DNA from: an uncultured Ruminococcus sp.
GTDB lineage: Bacteria > Bacillota > Clostridia > Oscillospirales > Ruminococcaceae
DNA length: 8,907 nt
Assembly: GCA_946186215.1 (NCBI GenBank)
Contig: CAMHMM010000063.1
Location: 1-8,907, forward strand
Direction: 5' to 3'
Part shown: piece by piece, positions 7,739 to 8,907 of the stretch
Numbering within the stretch: the stretch's first letter is position 1
How the letters are laid out: every line of letters starts with the position of its first letter
Notes under the pieces: model-generated
Told to the model about the DNA's origin: nothing
What the model saw: only the letters and a program-made list of their open reading frames with translations
The model's database searches: none
Translations under genes and position numbers: made by a program

Positions 7739-7763
7739 CAAATTGTAATTTTATTACAATTTG
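7739..7763. promoter_or_regulatory. 25-bp AT-rich dyad, candidate operator
   Basis: The arms CAAATTGTAAT (7739-7749) and ATTACAATTTG (7753-7763) are perfect 11-bp inverted repeats around TTT. The site lies about 70 bp upstream of the -35 of the GNAT promoter and about 120 bp upstream of the -10 of the ACT promoter, so it could serve either side. The half-site resembles Fur-superfamily boxes such as the Bacillus Zur box (AAATCGTAAT), but the centre here is three bases instead of one, so no regulator is assigned. Confidence 0.45.
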
Positions 7764-7805
7764 AGAATTCACAAAAAATACATTTATTCAACAAATGCGA
7801 TAACA

Positions 7806-7819
7806 GCGCCGTTTGGCGC
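7806..7819. repeat. short GC-rich hairpin in the divergent spacer
   Basis: GCGCC (7806-7810) and GGCGC (7815-7819) form a 5-bp stem around GTTT. An alternative pairing of AAATGCG (7793-7799) with CGCATTT (7817-7823) overlaps and excludes the first. On the plus strand it is followed by ATTTTAT, a weak terminator-like tail, but no rightward gene ends here. Its role is unknown. Confidence 0.3.
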
Positions 7820-7881
7820 ATTTTATAATGAACCATGGTTAATTTTTATTTAAGTAATGGGATAATATTTATTAATCTATA

Positions 7882-7892
7882 TGTGGTATAAT
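7882..7892 (+). promoter_or_regulatory. extended -10 promoter of the ACT-UPF0210 unit
   Basis: TGTGG followed by TATAAT (7887-7892) matches the TRTGN extended -10 consensus exactly. The region 17 bp upstream has no recognisable -35, which extended -10 promoters can lack. The predicted start is near 7899, leaving a leader of about 98 nt before the ACT start codon. Confidence 0.65.
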
Positions 7893-7906
7893 CAAATATG
7901 TTGATT
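7890..7906. promoter_or_regulatory. 17-bp dyad over the ACT promoter start region
   Basis: AATCAA (7890-7895) and TTGATT (7901-7906) are perfect inverted arms around ATATG. The site overlaps the end of the -10 box and the predicted transcription start, a classic repressor position. Six-base AT-rich arms can arise by chance, so confidence is low. Confidence 0.35.
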
Positions 7907-7951
7907 TATTTGAAAGGCATGGCCGCATCAGACAGTTTCTGCGTTCTGGAT

Positions 7952-7980
7952 CGGGCTTTTCTTTCATAAACAAAAACCCG
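7952..7980 (+). promoter_or_regulatory. leader hairpin before the ACT gene
   Basis: CGGG-C-TTTT (7952-7960) can pair with AAAA-A-CCCG (7972-7980), leaving one mismatch and an 11-nt loop. It ends 1 nt before the AAAGGA ribosome binding site (7982-7987), so folding could influence translation. It lacks a following U-run and is not a terminator. The fold is modest and its function is unproven. Confidence 0.3.
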
Positions 7981-7996
7981 TAAAGGATTGATCATA

Positions 7997-8266
7997 ATGA
8001 AGGCAGTTATTACAGTCATCGGTAAGGATGCAGTGGGTATCCTTGCAAAGGTAAGTGCTATATGCTCTGATGCGAACGCAAATGTTATCGAAGTAACCCA
8101 GAGCGTGCTGCAGGATATGTTTGCCATGATCATGCTTGTGGATATTTCCGCACTCAATGTGGGATTTTCCGAGCTTCAGGACAGGCTCACCGCCCTCGGC
8201 GACAGTCTCGGCCTTAAGATCCACACCATGCATGAAGATATCTTCAATACCATGCACAGCATATAA
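7997..8266 (+). CDS. ACT-domain protein, UPF0237 family
   Basis: This 89-residue protein is a single ACT domain, a small regulatory fold that usually dimerises and binds amino acids or similar ligands; it carries no enzyme domain. The N-terminus MKAVITVIGKDAVGILAKVS has the family's GKDxxGI turn (residues 9-15), followed by ANANVIEVTQ (26-35) and strand MIMLVDIS (44-51). The ATG at 7997 is preceded by AAAGGA (7982-7987) at 9 nt; a TTG three codons earlier would overlap this site and is less likely. The UPF0210 gene starts 15 nt after the stop, an arrangement conserved across many Firmicutes and beyond. It is distantly similar to the ACT domains of GcvR-type regulators. The ligand and the cellular role are not established, but an allosteric or sensor partner of the UPF0210 protein is plausible. 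Confidence 0.93.
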   Translation: MKAVITVIGKDAVGILAKVSAICSDANANVIEVTQSVLQDMFAMIMLVDISALNVGFSELQDRLTALGDSLGLKIHTMHEDIFNTMHSI

Positions 8267-8281
8267 GTGCGGGGGACTGCC

Positions 8282-8907
8282 ATGATTAATGTCTATGATA
8301 TACTCGAAACCATAAGAATGATCGAAAACGAATGCCTTGATATCCGTACCATAACTATGGGTATCTCCCTTATGGACTGCATCGACAGTGATACGGACAG
8401 GGCGTGCGAAAAGGTCTATGAAAAGATAACCCACTGCGCCAAAGATCTTGTGCGCACAGGCGAGGAAATCGAAAAAGAATACGGTATCCCCATCATCAAC
8501 AAGCGCCTGTCCGTCACTCCTATCTCGATAGTTTCGGCAGCGTGCGCTGATTCACCGGTGAAATTCGCCCTTACGATGGAAAGAGCCGCAAAGGAATGCG
8601 GCGTTAACCTTATCGGCGGATATTCCGCACTGGTGCAGAAGGGCTTTTCCGCAGGCGATGAGCGGCTGATCCGCTCTATCCCCGAGGCGCTGGCCTCCAC
8701 AACAAGAGTATGCTCCTCGGTAAATGTCGGCTCCACCAAGACCGGCATAAACATGGATGCAGTAAAGCTCATGGGGCAGATAGTCCGTCAGACAGCCGAG
8801 ATCACCGCCGATCAGCAGTGCTTCGGTGCCGCAAAGCTCGTTGTGTTCTGCAATGCCGTAGATGATAATCCGTTCATGGCGGGTGCGTTCCACGGCGTGG
8901 GCGAGCC
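8282..8907 (+). CDS. UPF0210 (DUF711) 'PFL family' protein, C-terminal part missing
   Basis: The frame is open from ATG 8282 to the right edge, giving 208 codons; family members are about 450 residues, so less than half is visible. Typical family segments are DIRTITMGISLMDC (residues 20-33), NKRLSVTP (73-80), GVNLIGGYSALVQKG and KLVVFCNAVDDNPFMAGAFHGVGE-like residues 185-208, shortened here by the window edge. The family is named for a fold related to pyruvate formate-lyase, but it is not known to be a glycyl radical enzyme, and the visible part cannot test that. A GGGGGA ribosome binding site (8271-8276) lies 5 nt before the start. The gene is almost certainly co-transcribed with the ACT gene. 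The family call is firm; the biochemical function is unknown. Confidence 0.94.
   Translation, partial: MINVYDILETIRMIENECLDIRTITMGISLMDCIDSDTDRACEKVYEKITHCAKDLVRTGEEIEKEYGIPIINKRLSVTPISIVSAACADSPVKFALTMERAAKECGVNLIGGYSALVQKGFSAGDERLIRSIPEALASTTRVCSSVNVGSTKTGINMDAVKLMGQIVRQTAEITADQQCFGAAKLVVFCNAVDDNPFMAGAFHGVGE

Larger units (their letters stand above)
7580..7996. other. divergent AT-rich intergenic region (417 nt)
   Basis: This spacer separates the leftward GNAT-tsaE genes from the rightward ACT-UPF0210 genes. I find no convincing protein-coding frame in it. It holds the leftward promoter (7644-7671), the rightward promoter (7882-7892) and several inverted repeats: a 25-bp dyad at 7739-7763, a GC-rich hairpin at 7806-7819, the palindrome AACCATGGTT at 7831-7840 and a dyad at 7890-7906. 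A second TATAAT at 7824-7829 has no good -35. The stretch between about 7672 and 7738 shows nothing beyond high AT content and an A7 run (7725-7731). Confidence 0.7.

Noticed and set aside
7724..7763. Minus-strand intrinsic terminator formed by the AT-rich dyad and the T7 run
   Set aside because: The stem has almost no GC, and no leftward gene ends here; an operator is the better reading of the dyad.
7919..7969. 16-codon leader peptide (MAASDSFCVLDRAFLS) before the ACT gene
   Set aside because: The only nearby AAAGG is 1 nt from the ATG, too close to initiate, and there is no run of regulatory codons as in attenuators.
1..8907. CRISPR array, transposon, prophage, toxin-antitoxin or defence island
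   Set aside because: No spaced direct repeats, transposase or integrase motifs, terminal repeats, or defence-type domains are visible; all genes fit chromosomal core or conserved hypothetical families.

Overview
The window looks like ordinary chromosomal DNA from a low-to-mid-GC Firmicute. The best guess is a Ruminococcus-like member of the Clostridia (Oscillospiraceae). The reasons are the AT-rich intergenic regions with SigA-type promoters, AGGAGG-type ribosome binding sites, a clostridial-type M18 aminopeptidase, a very large SCO7613/DUF2157-like membrane protein, and the ACT (UPF0237) plus UPF0210 gene pair. The genus is an inference from protein character; no rRNA or tRNA is present to confirm it.

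Layout: four genes run leftward on the minus strand and two run rightward, with a divergent AT-rich spacer (7580-7996) between the groups. Going left from the spacer come a GNAT acetyltransferase with an extra C-terminal domain (7579-6608, TTG start), tsaE (6618-6184, overlapping the GNAT gene by 11 nt), a 1596-residue membrane protein with about fifty hydrophobic helices (6068-1278), and an M18 family aminopeptidase (1153 leftward, cut by the window edge). Rightward are an 89-residue ACT-domain protein (7997-8266) and, 15 nt later, a UPF0210/DUF711 protein (8282 onward, cut by the right edge).

Regulation: the GNAT-tsaE pair is probably one translationally coupled unit driven by an extended -10 promoter at 7644-7671. 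The membrane protein and the aminopeptidase each have their own promoter (6141-6169 and 1249-1277). The latter has exact TTGACA and TATAAT hexamers 17 bp apart and begins directly after the stop codon of the membrane-protein gene. An 18-bp perfect palindrome lies in the leader of the membrane-protein gene. Several dyads lie in the divergent spacer, one of them overlapping the -10 region of the ACT gene.

Functionally the window is mixed housekeeping: tRNA t6A modification (TsaE), peptide turnover (M18), an acetyltransferase of unknown substrate, a giant membrane protein of unknown function, and the widely conserved but poorly understood ACT/UPF0210 pair. I see no CRISPR array, transposase, phage gene, toxin-antitoxin pair or obvious defence system. 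The least explained items are the giant membrane protein, the C-terminal domain of the GNAT protein and the dyad sites.
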